Assembly: GCA_012962365.1 (NCBI GenBank)
Contig: DTXR01000131.1
Coordinates: 1 to 10,114 of the forward strand
From: Chromatiaceae bacterium
GTDB lineage: Bacteria > Pseudomonadota > Gammaproteobacteria > Chromatiales > Chromatiaceae
Length of the DNA: 10,114 nt
Direction of reading: 5' to 3'
Numbering within the stretch: position 1 is the first letter of the stretch; the number at the start of each line of letters is the position of its first letter. Under the pieces are notes generated by a model, which saw only the letters and a program-made list of their open reading frames with translations, ran no database searches and was not told where the DNA came from. Below, piece by piece: positions 1 through 6,756 of this stretch. A program made the position numbers and the translations under genes.

Positions 1-21
1 CCATTGCCAAAGGAGACAAAA

Positions 22-396
22 ATGATTATCGATCACATAGGAATGGCCATTTCCGACTTAGACAAAAGCAAAGCGTTTTACGCCAAAGCGCTGGCGCCAT
101 TGCATATCGAGCTGGTGGCAGAAGTACAGGGCTGGGCAGGTTTTGGCCGCAACGGCAAGCCAGAATTCTGGTTCGGTAAGCACGAGCAGAACCAGCATCC
201 CATGCACATCGCCTTTCTGGCTGAAAACCGGAAGCAGGTCGACCGGTTTTATGAAGCTGCCCTGTCAGCAGGCGGCAGGGACAACGGCAAACCGGGATTT
301 CGCGAGATCTATCACCCCAACTACTACGGCGCCTTCATCTTCGACCCAGACGGGCACAATATCGAGGCGGTATGTCATCAGGAAGGCCCGGCGTAA
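22..396 (+). CDS. VOC-family (glyoxalase/bleomycin-resistance fold) protein
   Basis: A 124-residue protein of the vicinal-oxygen-chelate fold, close to the usual size of single-domain VOC proteins. It begins MIIDHIGMAISDLDKSKAFY, the typical first strand and helix (short strand with His5, then a D-x-x-x-S-x-x-F-Y helix). The second half-module has HIAF with His62 and ends FIFDPDGHNIEAV, the usual DPDG-N-x-E signature with Glu115. His5, His62 and Glu115 sit where VOC metal ligands are expected. The ATG at 22 is chosen because a strong Shine-Dalgarno AAGGAG lies at 10-15 with 6-nt spacing; an in-frame TTG at 4 lies upstream of that site and is rejected. Members include glyoxalase I, fosfomycin-resistance enzymes and ring-cleavage dioxygenases, but this compact type is usually uncharacterised, so no substrate is assigned. 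It precedes a quinone-reductase gene on the same strand by 156 nt, which fits a detoxification role by inference only. Confidence 0.9.
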   Translation: MIIDHIGMAISDLDKSKAFYAKALAPLHIELVAEVQGWAGFGRNGKPEFWFGKHEQNQHPMHIAFLAENRKQVDRFYEAALSAGGRDNGKPGFREIYHPNYYGAFIFDPDGHNIEAVCHQEGPA

Positions 397-535
397 TTGG
401 CGGCAGGCATTCCCTGACGCTTATTCGGGCAGGCGTGTCCTGAAAAACGTAACAACTGCCACCGCGTGCCGGGGCAGGTGGGGTCGGTCGGAAAACACGA
501 ACTGCAACCCTGCGGACAGCATACTGATTCGCACC

Positions 536-550
536 TGATCAAGCAGATCA
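536..550. promoter_or_regulatory. 15-bp perfect palindrome just before the quinone reductase start
   Basis: TGATC-AAGCA-GATCA is a 5-bp perfect inverted repeat with a 5-nt centre, ending 2 nt before the ATG at 553. It covers the place where a Shine-Dalgarno would lie, and no clear Shine-Dalgarno is visible there. It could be an operator or a small hairpin over the ribosome-binding region. A chance palindrome of this size is also plausible. Confidence 0.25.
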
Positions 551-552
551 CA

Positions 553-1122
553 ATGAATATTCTCATCGTTACCGCCGGTTATTCCATCTTCGATGCCAAG
601 GGGCAGCTGAACGGCTTTCTCGCATATCTGACCGACAAGAGCCTGTCGGCAAAGGGACACCGGGTAAAGTTCTCTGATGTCACCAAGAACTGGGATGCAG
701 ATCGGGAAGTGGAAAAGCTGCTCTGGGCAGATTCCATCATCTATATCATGCCCATCATGTGGTTCAACATGCCGGCTCCCATGGTTCGATGGCTGGACGA
801 AGTTCTCGTCTACAAGAAGACCTTCATCATCACGGATACCTACGGAGAAGGCGGTCAGGTTCCCGCTGACAAGTTCATGATTGTGACCACATCAAACCTG
901 AAGAAAAGCGCTCTGGGGAAAGGCGTCGTCCTGAAAGACGCACCTCATATCGACAACGTCCTTCAACCGCTGATCATGACCAACCGTTATCTGATTATTC
1001 GCAATCAATTACCGACATTTCACGCAGACAATGTCATCGCCGGCGATACCGGCTGGATCGAAGCTGCCTATATCGAGCACCTCGATTCTTATTTCGGGAA
1101 GGCCGCGGAGGCTGGGGCCTGA
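553..1122 (+). CDS. MdaB-like NAD(P)H:quinone reductase (flavodoxin-like fold)
   Basis: A 189-residue protein of the Flavodoxin_2 (NAD(P)H dehydrogenase, quinone) family, resembling E. coli MdaB, which is of similar length. It opens with MNILIVTAGYSIFDAKGQLN: the first beta strand, the FMN/FAD phosphate-binding turn and the GQLN motif shared with MdaB. Then come WADSIIYIMPIMWFNMPAPM, matching the MdaB segment around WADVVIWQMPGWWMGAPW, the helix RWLDEV, and near the C-terminus PTFHADNVI, matching PTFIANDVI. Such cytosolic flavoproteins reduce quinones by two electrons with NAD(P)H, avoiding semiquinones. The ATG at 553 is chosen because it puts the first strand at the N-terminus; an open frame back to 466 adds residues with no family likeness. 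No good Shine-Dalgarno is visible and a palindrome lies just upstream. The 3' end overlaps the convergent hydrolase gene by 34 nt. A different quinone reductase or FMN-dependent azoreductase of the same fold is the main alternative. Confidence 0.85.
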   Translation: MNILIVTAGYSIFDAKGQLNGFLAYLTDKSLSAKGHRVKFSDVTKNWDADREVEKLLWADSIIYIMPIMWFNMPAPMVRWLDEVLVYKKTFIITDTYGEGGQVPADKFMIVTTSNLKKSALGKGVVLKDAPHIDNVLQPLIMTNRYLIIRNQLPTFHADNVIAGDTGWIEAAYIEHLDSYFGKAAEAGA

Positions 1123-2507
1123 GCGGGATCTGCATGGAAGCTTCTCTCCAACAACTCGTTGAGCTCTGCTCCCAGACACAATGACTCATTGCACCCGGGA
1201 ACGCCAAACAACGCGATGGGCTCGAACATCTCGCCTGCCAGCGCCAGATCGAGGATCTCCTCGGCAGACAGGGCATGGCGGCCTGCATGTTCGGTGAGCA
1301 CAAAACGCATGGGACCGATACCGTCAAAAGCCCGGTAGACCACCTCTGTACACACCAGCCTGTCAGATCGGAAGAAATCGAAATCAAAATTGTAGCCCTT
1401 GCCTTCATGGGTGCATGCGCGGGATATGGCGGTTGCCAGCTGATCTTGTGTACACCGGGGACGGATCACCACCAGGGAATCCACAGCCAGAGTCTGCCGG
1501 AGTGAGCGGAACAGTACGCCTTCCTTGTCTGCTTCGAGAATACATTTGTCACCCCGCCAGCGTTTGCGCCGGCCTTCGCTGACTTCGACCCCCATGCGCG
1601 CCCGATCCTGTTCGCTGCCTATGTACAAGGCCGCATGGGGCCAGAAGCCCGGCAGGAACAAATTGCTGGCGGCAAAGTCATGGCGGGTGATGAATACATC
1701 ACCGGGCTGGACGATCTTCTCTAGAAGATCGATAACCGCCTCGACCCGGTTAGGTGAATGGCTGTCACCGATCTCCGCCACGATACGCCCGCCGGCCTCG
1801 AGTAGCCGGAACACCGACTTCTGCCTGGCCGATGCGCCCCGGCGCCGCAGCGCATGCCAGCGATAGCGCAAACGCCGGAACAGGTAGCGAATGATCCCCG
1901 GATCGATGGACTGTTCCAGTTCGAGCAGCGCCCGCACGGATTCCCCCACTATTTCATCATCGGCCAGTTCACCCAGTTTCTTTCGGTTTGTCCTGGAGAA
2001 ATTCAGTGCCTGGAGCACCAGCAGCGCATTCTCTGGGTTGGTAAGCGATTCAAAAATATGGGTATATTGCTTGCGCGGAATCCGGTACGGCGGACAAGCT
2101 TCATTCAGCTTGCGTTGAGTCAGGGCATTCCGGGCGACCTGTTCGACCAGTAGTTTATCCATGCGCACCAGCAAGGCGGCAGCAGTGAATCCCAGCACCG
2201 CCAGCCGCCATTCTTCTAGTGTTTGTATCTGGCAAAAATCGTTGTCGAGATCTTTGGAAACCGCATCGACGATTTCCCACAAGCCTTCACGCAGACTCAG
2301 GAAACGGGAAAACCATGCCCAAATCCGTTCGTCTTCCCCCGGTGTGAAAAATCCCCGGCGGGCGGCGTTGTTGATGTCATCCAGCAGCCCTGCAGCAGCT
2401 TCCAGCTCATGAACAGCATCTCGCAAGCCACGCAATATTCTAGCCTTGCTGTGCAACAGGGCCTGCCTCTGCCCCGCTTCACTTTTCAGGGCATCATCGC
2501 TTTTCAT
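1089..2507 (-). CDS. YiiX/YebB-like permuted NlpC/P60 (C92) cysteine hydrolase with unknown N-terminal domain
   Basis: A 472-residue protein. The C-terminal part (about 264-445) has the pattern of the permuted NlpC/P60 papain-like group (YiiX/YebB, peptidase family C92): QPGDVFITR strand, then WPHAALYIG with candidate catalytic His291, then GKGYNFDFDFF and LVCTEVVYRAF with candidate nucleophile Cys386. In such permuted enzymes the His precedes the Cys, as here. Substrates in this group vary (peptide, amide or lipid bonds), so none is assigned. Residues 1-260 are charged and apparently helical with a basic stretch (RYLFRRLRYRWHALRRR); I do not recognise this region. No signal peptide or clear membrane segment is visible, so it is probably cytosolic. 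The ATG at 2507 overlaps the nadD stop as TGATG, suggesting translational coupling; another ATG at 2519 would add four residues and remains possible. The 3' end overlaps the convergent quinone-reductase gene. Confidence 0.82.
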   Translation of the reverse strand: MKSDDALKSEAGQRQALLHSKARILRGLRDAVHELEAAAGLLDDINNAARRGFFTPGEDERIWAWFSRFLSLREGLWEIVDAVSKDLDNDFCQIQTLEEWRLAVLGFTAAALLVRMDKLLVEQVARNALTQRKLNEACPPYRIPRKQYTHIFESLTNPENALLVLQALNFSRTNRKKLGELADDEIVGESVRALLELEQSIDPGIIRYLFRRLRYRWHALRRRGASARQKSVFRLLEAGGRIVAEIGDSHSPNRVEAVIDLLEKIVQPGDVFITRHDFAASNLFLPGFWPHAALYIGSEQDRARMGVEVSEGRRKRWRGDKCILEADKEGVLFRSLRQTLAVDSLVVIRPRCTQDQLATAISRACTHEGKGYNFDFDFFRSDRLVCTEVVYRAFDGIGPMRFVLTEHAGRHALSAEEILDLALAGEMFEPIALFGVPGCNESLCLGAELNELLERSFHADPAQAPASAAFPK

Positions 2508-3136
2508 CAGCCGATACATTTCTCTGGTTGCAAGATCACGCGCACGCTCTCGGGAACCAGCCAGCGGATACTGCGGCCAGCGGCCAGCCGTGTCCGAATG
2601 TCGCTGGAGGAAATGTCCAGCCGGGTGACAGGCTGAAACAGAATACGTCCACCTGGCTCACCGTTCAGCTCAGCGATGTCGGTGGTCACTCGACCTTGCA
2701 TCAGTTCTTCCAACAGCCCTTGTCCCGGCAAATCATGGCCGGGGCGATCCATGACCACAAGATGGGCAAGCTGCAGGATCGTTACCGGCTGATGCCAGGT
2801 GTGGAAAGCATTGAAGGCATCCCGCCCCAGCAGCAGGCACAAAGGCGTTTCCGCCCCAAGATCGGCCCGCAATGATTCAAGGGTATGCAACGTGTAGGAT
2901 GGGCTGTCACGGCGCAGCTCCCGCTCATCCACGGTAAACCCTGGCTGGTCTTCGATGGCGGCATGGAGCAAGGCGAGGCGCTTTTCCGCTGAAGTCAGCG
3001 GTTGCTCCCGGTGTACCGCCTGCCCTAGGGGGATGAAGCGCAGTTCATCGAGGGCGAGCGCTTCATATACATCCAGGGCTGTACGCAGATGGCCGATGTG
3101 TACAGGATCGAAAGTGCCGCCGAAGATGCCGATCAC
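2507..3136 (-). CDS. nadD: Nicotinate-nucleotide adenylyltransferase NadD
   Basis: NadD transfers AMP from ATP to nicotinate mononucleotide to give deamido-NAD, the step before NAD synthetase in de novo and Preiss-Handler NAD synthesis, in the cytosol. The 209-residue product starts MIGIFGGTFDPVHIGHLR, the nucleotidyltransferase GGTFDP-x-H-x-GH motif. It has LLLGRDAFNAFHTWH in the middle and DISSSDIRTRL near residues 174-184, the ISSTxIR nucleotide-binding motif, followed by WLVPESV as in other NadD proteins. Length matches E. coli NadD (213). A GTG at 3136 is chosen because GAGGA at 3149-3145 stands 8 nt upstream and the product begins at the first strand. A GTG at 3151 would add five residues but has no obvious ribosome site. 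The stop overlaps the next start by 1 nt. nadD is normally next to proA or holA upstream and rsfS downstream; here both neighbours differ. Confidence 0.96.
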   Translation of the reverse strand: MIGIFGGTFDPVHIGHLRTALDVYEALALDELRFIPLGQAVHREQPLTSAEKRLALLHAAIEDQPGFTVDERELRRDSPSYTLHTLESLRADLGAETPLCLLLGRDAFNAFHTWHQPVTILQLAHLVVMDRPGHDLPGQGLLEELMQGRVTTDIAELNGEPGGRILFQPVTRLDISSSDIRTRLAAGRSIRWLVPESVRVILQPEKCIG

Positions 3137-3168
3137 GATCAGGTTCCTCACAGAATGGTTTGGCGAAG

Positions 3169-3183
3169 TGTATCAAGGATACA
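3169..3183. promoter_or_regulatory. 15-bp palindrome between the RES toxin gene and nadD
   Basis: On the plus strand TGTATC-AAG-GATACA is a perfect 6-bp inverted repeat with a 3-nt centre, 33 nt upstream of the nadD start and inside the 94-nt gap after the toxin gene. Its symmetry and position fit an operator site; in RNA it would be a short hairpin. I do not match it to a known regulator. No convincing -35/-10 pair is seen in the gap. Confidence 0.3.
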
Positions 3184-3230
3184 TGCCCCTGTGCGCCGCA
3201 AGACAATGCTGAGGCATTTACGCCTCATGC

Positions 3231-3974
3231 TCAGGCGGCCGGAACCGGCAGGCGCCCCTGATAAAGATAATCATCCAAGGCGAACGTCTGTACCTGACTG
3301 CCTTCGAAGCCCTTGAACAACACGCGATCCTCATGCACCTCACACAACCAGCGGGTGATCTCCCGGGGCCGGGTGCTGGCCAGGGCTGCCGGGGTGAACA
3401 GCGCCACACAACATCCCTCGGCGTGGCGCGCCGAGGGGTATTCGAAGGCTTCCACACCATTTTCCCGCAGGTCACTGCCCAGAGCCTGGGTAGCACAATA
3501 GTCTTCGGGGTGAGCAAGCCGGTCATGGTGGCTGTCGCATGGCGGTGCCTGCAGGCGTACACCGTATTCGGTGGCATATTCTCCGGAAAACAGGCTGTGT
3601 TCGGAGCGCAGCACACCGGTTGCCGGTGTTTCCATGGAATACCAGAAGACAAAACGGTAGTAGGCGGCTTCCCCCAGGGTGGTAGCCACATCCAGCCCGG
3701 CATAGAAAATACCCGGCTCATGGCGGCGGCCAAAGCGTGAACCCCAGGGCAGCGGTGGATAACGGAAGGGTGTGCGCAACAGGTAGTGGAGGTTTTCGGT
3801 GCCCGGCGGCAGAGGCGGCTTGGCGGTCTCCAGCAGTTCTTCGAGCAAGGCCTGTTCTTCCAGGCTATCTACATAGCCCAGGGTTGCCACCTGCTCCTGG
3901 TTCTCCACCAGTCGCCGGAAGGTGCCGGCAATGGGGCCGATAAGCGTCGAATCAGCACAGGGCTCACGGCCCAC
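3231..3974 (-). CDS. RES-domain NAD+-consuming toxin
   Basis: A 247-residue RES-domain protein. Characterised RES toxins inactivate cells by acting on NAD+: MbcT phosphorolyses it, and ParT ADP-ribosylates a target. The domain spans about 60-235. Its naming residues are visible: Arg80 in GSRFGRRHEPGIFYAG, Glu102 in TLGEAAYYR, and Ser181 in AFEYPSARH, followed by a GCCVALF strand. All three are present, so the enzyme looks intact. The N-terminal 60 residues form a helical extension (LVENQEQVATLGYVDSLEEQ), longer than in the compact MbcT/ParT toxins. A GTG start at 3974 overlaps the antitoxin stop by 1 nt (TAGTG), with GGAG 9 nt upstream, so translation is probably coupled to the antitoxin. NAD+ phosphorylase versus ADP-ribosyltransferase activity cannot be told from sequence alone. 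Confidence 0.9.
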   Translation of the reverse strand: MGREPCADSTLIGPIAGTFRRLVENQEQVATLGYVDSLEEQALLEELLETAKPPLPPGTENLHYLLRTPFRYPPLPWGSRFGRRHEPGIFYAGLDVATTLGEAAYYRFVFWYSMETPATGVLRSEHSLFSGEYATEYGVRLQAPPCDSHHDRLAHPEDYCATQALGSDLRENGVEAFEYPSARHAEGCCVALFTPAALASTRPREITRWLCEVHEDRVLFKGFEGSQVQTFALDDYLYQGRLPVPAA

Positions 3975-4348
3975 TACACCTTGCTCCGCAGGGCATCAAC
4001 CACCTGCAATACCTGCACCAGCCCCTGAATCTGGCGAATCTGTTCCGCGGGCACCGCCCCGGTCAAGCGGTTGGGCGTCGCCATAAAATGCTGCATCCAG
4101 CGCACATCCCCACCGGTCAACACAAACAGGGAACGGGCCAGACGAATAAGCAGCAGGGCCAATTCTCCCTCCTTGCTTCCGGGGTCCAGGGAGCGGCCCC
4201 CTGCCTTGATACGACTCACGGCGCTGGGGTGCAGACCCAGCACCGCCGCCAGGGCGCTCTGGTTGAGGCCAAGCTGCTCGGCGGCACGCAGCACCGCCTT
4301 GGCCAGCACGGCCTCAGCTTGGGGTTGAAGTTTTTCGACGGCGCTCAT
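3974..4348 (-). CDS. Xre/MbcA/ParS-type antitoxin of the RES toxin
   Basis: A 124-residue antitoxin. Residues about 15-52 form a helix-turn-helix of the Xre-like MbcA/ParS type (QLGLNQSALAAVLGLHPSAV followed by SRIKAGGRSL). The C-terminal half, about 62-124, resembles the DUF2384 toxin-binding domain: ALLLIRLARSLFVLTGGD, then RWMQHFMATPNRLTG, where the family usually has W-L-x-x-P-N-x-x-L-G-G, then a final helix. In solved MbcTA and ParTS complexes this C-terminal segment blocks the RES active site, and the helix-turn-helix binds the operon promoter. The ATG at 4348 has AAGGTG at 4360-4355, about 6 nt upstream. An open frame runs 19 codons further up to 4405 but lies across the promoter and operator, so it is rejected. 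The gene comes first in the pair, usual for RES/Xre modules. Confidence 0.88.
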   Translation of the reverse strand: MSAVEKLQPQAEAVLAKAVLRAAEQLGLNQSALAAVLGLHPSAVSRIKAGGRSLDPGSKEGELALLLIRLARSLFVLTGGDVRWMQHFMATPNRLTGAVPAEQIRQIQGLVQVLQVVDALRSKV

Positions 4349-4369
4349 GGGCCCCACCTTTGTTTGACA

Positions 4370-4399
4370 TATGCAATAATTGTAGTCCGTTATTGCATA
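4370..4399. promoter_or_regulatory. Candidate antitoxin operator: 10-bp perfect inverted repeat
   Basis: TATGCAATAA at 4370-4379 and its exact reverse complement TTATTGCATA at 4390-4399 are separated by 10 nt, so the two half-sites are 20 bp apart centre to centre, about two helical turns. The repeat sits 22 nt upstream of the antitoxin ATG and overlaps the predicted -10 box and the -35/-10 spacer. Toxin-antitoxin modules with helix-turn-helix antitoxins normally repress their own promoter through such a repeat. Binding itself is inferred. Confidence 0.7.
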
Positions 4400-4407
4400 C
4401 AGCACAA
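4379..4407 (-). promoter_or_regulatory. Predicted sigma70 promoter of the toxin-antitoxin pair
   Basis: Read on the minus strand, TTGTGC (4407-4402) and TACAAT (4384-4379) are separated by exactly 17 nt. The -10 box matches the sigma70 consensus at 5 of 6 positions; the -35 box keeps only TTG. The start point would fall near 4372, leaving a leader of about 25 nt before the antitoxin ATG. The promoter lies after the proA stop, so the pair need not depend on the upstream operon. Confidence 0.55.
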
Positions 4408-4427
4408 CAAAGCACCGATAATCGCTA

Positions 4428-5696
4428 TCAGGTTCTCACATGCCCGTCGCCCAGCACGATGAATTTCACCGAGGTCAGCCCTTCCAGCCCCACTGGGCCC
4501 CGGGCGTGGAACTTGTCGGTGGAGATACCGATCTCCGCACCGAGACCGTATTCGAAGCCGTCGGCGAAGCGGGTAGAGGCATTGACCATGACGGAACTGG
4601 AATCCACTTCCTGCAAAAACCGCCGCGCCTTGGTGATGCTCTCGGTGATGATGCTTTCGGTATGGCGGGAGCTGTGCGCCTCGATGTGATCCATGGCTTG
4701 CTGCATATCATCCACCACCCGGATAGACAGGATGGGCGCAAGGTATTCGGTATCCCAGTCTTCATCAGCGGCCGGCGCGCAGGCGCCGCCCAGGATAGCA
4801 CAGGTCTTTTTGCAGCCACGCAGTTCCACACCCTTCTCACCATAGGCTTTTGCCATGACGGGCAGAAAGTCTGCGGCGATGGTGTCATGCACCAGCAGTG
4901 TCTCCATGGTATTGCAGGTGCCGTAGCGCTGGGTCTTGGCATTCAGGCACACATCGAAGGCCTTTTGCGGATCGGCCTCATCATCCACATACACGTGGCA
5001 GATACCGTCCAGATGCTTGATCACCGGCACCCTCGCGTCCTTGCTGATGCGTTCGATGAGTCCCTTGCCGCCCCGGGGGATGATGACATCGATATAATCC
5101 GGCAGGGTGATCATCGCGCCCACGGCTTCACGGTCGGTGGTCTCGATCACCTGCACCGCATCACCGGGCAGATCCGCCTGCTCCAGCCCCTGCCTGATGC
5201 AGGCGGCGATGGCCTGGTTGGAGTGAAAGGCCTCCGAGCCGCCGCGCAGCACAGTGGCGTTACCGGACTTGAGGCACAGAGCGGCCGCATCCGCCGTCAC
5301 ATTGGGGCGGGACTCGTAGATGATGCCCACCACGCCCAAAGGCACACGCATACGCCCCACCTGGATGCCGCTGGGGCGGTAGCTCATATCAAAAATTTCG
5401 CCGACGGGATCAGGCAGGGCAGCGATCTGGCGCAGGCCTTCGATCATGGCATCGATGCGCGCCGGGGTGAGTTCCAGGCGATCCAGCAGCGCCTCCGACA
5501 GGCCTTTCTTCCCGCCGGCGACAAGGTCCTTGCGGTTTTCCGCTATCAGCGCTTCACGGCCGTCATCGAGAAAATCGGCAATGCTGTTCAGTGCCTGGTT
5601 TTTCTGTCCACTGTTGGAAGCGGCCAGCGCGCGGGAGGCGGCACGGGCCTTTTGCCCCACATCGAGCATGTAGGCAGGTACATCTGTGATCGTCAT
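4428..5696 (-). CDS. proA: Gamma-glutamyl phosphate reductase ProA (glutamate-5-semialdehyde dehydrogenase)
   Basis: ProA reduces gamma-glutamyl phosphate with NADPH to glutamate-5-semialdehyde, the second step of proline synthesis after ProB, in the cytosol. The 422-residue product matches the family length (about 417-420) and is an aldehyde-dehydrogenase-fold enzyme. Visible marks are [20 protein letters not shown] (about 117-136), [15 protein letters not shown] (about 142-156), the cofactor-domain segment [12 protein letters not shown], and [15 protein letters not shown] with catalytic Cys near 261. A C-terminal [20 protein letters not shown] segment followed by a [10 protein letters not shown] ending also matches. 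The ATG at 5696 has only a weak GGAA upstream. It follows holA by 31 nt and probably belongs to the leuS operon. proB, its usual pathway partner, is not in the window. After its stop the next gene on this strand is the toxin-antitoxin module instead of nadD. Confidence 0.97.
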   Translation of the reverse strand: MTITDVPAYMLDVGQKARAASRALAASNSGQKNQALNSIADFLDDGREALIAENRKDLVAGGKKGLSEALLDRLELTPARIDAMIEGLRQIAALPDPVGEIFDMSYRPSGIQVGRMRVPLGVVGIIYESRPNVTADAAALCLKSGNATVLRGGSEAFHSNQAIAACIRQGLEQADLPGDAVQVIETTDREAVGAMITLPDYIDVIIPRGGKGLIERISKDARVPVIKHLDGICHVYVDDEADPQKAFDVCLNAKTQRYGTCNTMETLLVHDTIAADFLPVMAKAYGEKGVELRGCKKTCAILGGACAPAADEDWDTEYLAPILSIRVVDDMQQAMDHIEAHSSRHTESIITESITKARRFLQEVDSSSVMVNASTRFADGFEYGLGAEIGISTDKFHARGPVGLEGLTSVKFIVLGDGHVRT

Positions 5697-5727
5697 GTTC
5701 CGGTTCCGGTGAGTTGTTCTGAATTGC

Positions 5728-6753
5728 TCAGTAGTTTACCAATTTCTGCCCCGGCGCAGGTATTCCCGCGATGCCCAGGGTGATCTGCTCCAGCAGCAGC
5801 CAGGGATCACCGGGTATTGCACCCTTGATGGTCGCATCCGCCAGCTGACATTGCTGCAGCAGATCTGCCCATTGGTGCGCGTTCAATCGTTTGAGTCCGG
5901 CGCTGACCAGGGGAATGCGGGCCTTCCAGACCCTCGCCCGCCCCAGCGCCTGCTGCACGGATGCACCGCTGGCGATGTCCACCGCCATGGCGTTGAGGGC
6001 GCGCACTTCCCGCGCCAGCGCCCACAGGACCACCGGCAGGGGAATGCCCTCGCCCCGAAGCCCGGCGATGATGCGGGTGCAGCGTTGCGCCTTGCCCGCC
6101 AATGCGGCATCCACCAGGGCGTACACATCGAAACGCGAGCTGTCGGATATGGCGGCAGCGGCCTGTTCCTGGGTGATTTTTTTATCGCCGAACAACAGGG
6201 CCAGTTTGTCGATCTCCTGCCGGGCGGCCAGCAGGTTGCCTTCGGTCTGTTCGGCGAGCATTTCTGCCACGCCGGGTTCGGCCTGCAGCCCGGCCATGCG
6301 CATGCGCTGCTGCACCCAACGCGGCAGCTGGCGCTCATCCACGGGCCAGATTTGGATGATCACCCCTGCCTTGTCCAGCGCCTTGATCCATTTGCTGGTG
6401 AGGGGCAACTTGGGCAGGGTGAGCAGCAGCAGGGTGTCTTGCGGCAGGTTCTCACAATAGCTGACCAGCGCCTTGCTGCCCACGGTGCCCGGCTTGCCGC
6501 CGGGCAGCCGCAAATCGATGATTTTCTGCTCGGCAAACAGCGACAGGGCACTGGCTTCTTCGGCAAGGCGGTTCCAGTCGAAGCGGGCATCGGCTTCGAA
6601 AATTTCGCGGCTGAGGTAGCCTGCCTGTTTTGCCGCCGAACGAATGGCATCAGCGGTCTCGCCCAGTTGCAGGGGCTCGTCGCCTGTGACCACATATACG
6701 GGGGCGAGATTGCCCGCCAGATGGGAATCGAGCTGTTCCTGGCGCAGGCGCAC
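5728..6753 (-). CDS. holA: DNA polymerase III subunit delta (HolA)
   Basis: The delta subunit of the clamp loader; it opens the beta sliding clamp so that the clamp can be placed on primed DNA. The 341-residue product matches E. coli HolA (343) in length and landmarks: [11 protein letters not shown] and [20 protein letters not shown] at the N-terminus, where E. coli has [28 protein letters not shown] near 67-81; a QLPRWVQQR segment; [17 protein letters not shown]; and the VDAALAGK helix before the C-terminal collar domain. The GTG start at 6753 lies 3 nt after the lptE stop, so it is probably translated from the same ribosomes; no in-frame ATG fits better. leuS-lptE-holA is a well-known gammaproteobacterial cluster. 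The sequence seems intact. Confidence 0.96.
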   Translation of the reverse strand: MRLRQEQLDSHLAGNLAPVYVVTGDEPLQLGETADAIRSAAKQAGYLSREIFEADARFDWNRLAEEASALSLFAEQKIIDLRLPGGKPGTVGSKALVSYCENLPQDTLLLLTLPKLPLTSKWIKALDKAGVIIQIWPVDERQLPRWVQQRMRMAGLQAEPGVAEMLAEQTEGNLLAARQEIDKLALLFGDKKITQEQAAAAISDSSRFDVYALVDAALAGKAQRCTRIIAGLRGEGIPLPVVLWALAREVRALNAMAVDIASGASVQQALGRARVWKARIPLVSAGLKRLNAHQWADLLQQCQLADATIKGAIPGDPWLLLEQITLGIAGIPAPGQKLVNY

Positions 6754-6756
6754 AGG

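Noticed and set aside
463..483. Possible hairpin with CCACC/GGTGG or CTGCC/GGCAG arms between the VOC gene and the quinone reductase
   Set aside because: The pairings are short and mutually exclusive, and no T run follows; not supportable as a terminator.
466..552. 29-codon N-terminal extension of the quinone reductase
   Set aside because: It begins at a GTG with no ribosome site, and the flavodoxin-like first strand starts exactly at the ATG at 553.
3210..3227. Hairpin TGAGGC-loop-GCCTCA after the RES toxin gene as an intrinsic terminator
   Set aside because: The stem is only 6 bp (8 with a bulge) and no T tract follows on the minus strand, so it does not meet the usual pattern. It may still slow transcription.
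4349..4405. 19-codon upstream extension of the antitoxin
   Set aside because: It runs through the predicted promoter and inverted repeat, whereas the ATG at 4348 has a good AAGGTG ribosome site.
4440..5783. Plus-strand open frame of 447 codons opposite proA
   Set aside because: Shadow of proA on the other strand, with a His-, Asp- and Gly-rich low-information product and no family likeness.
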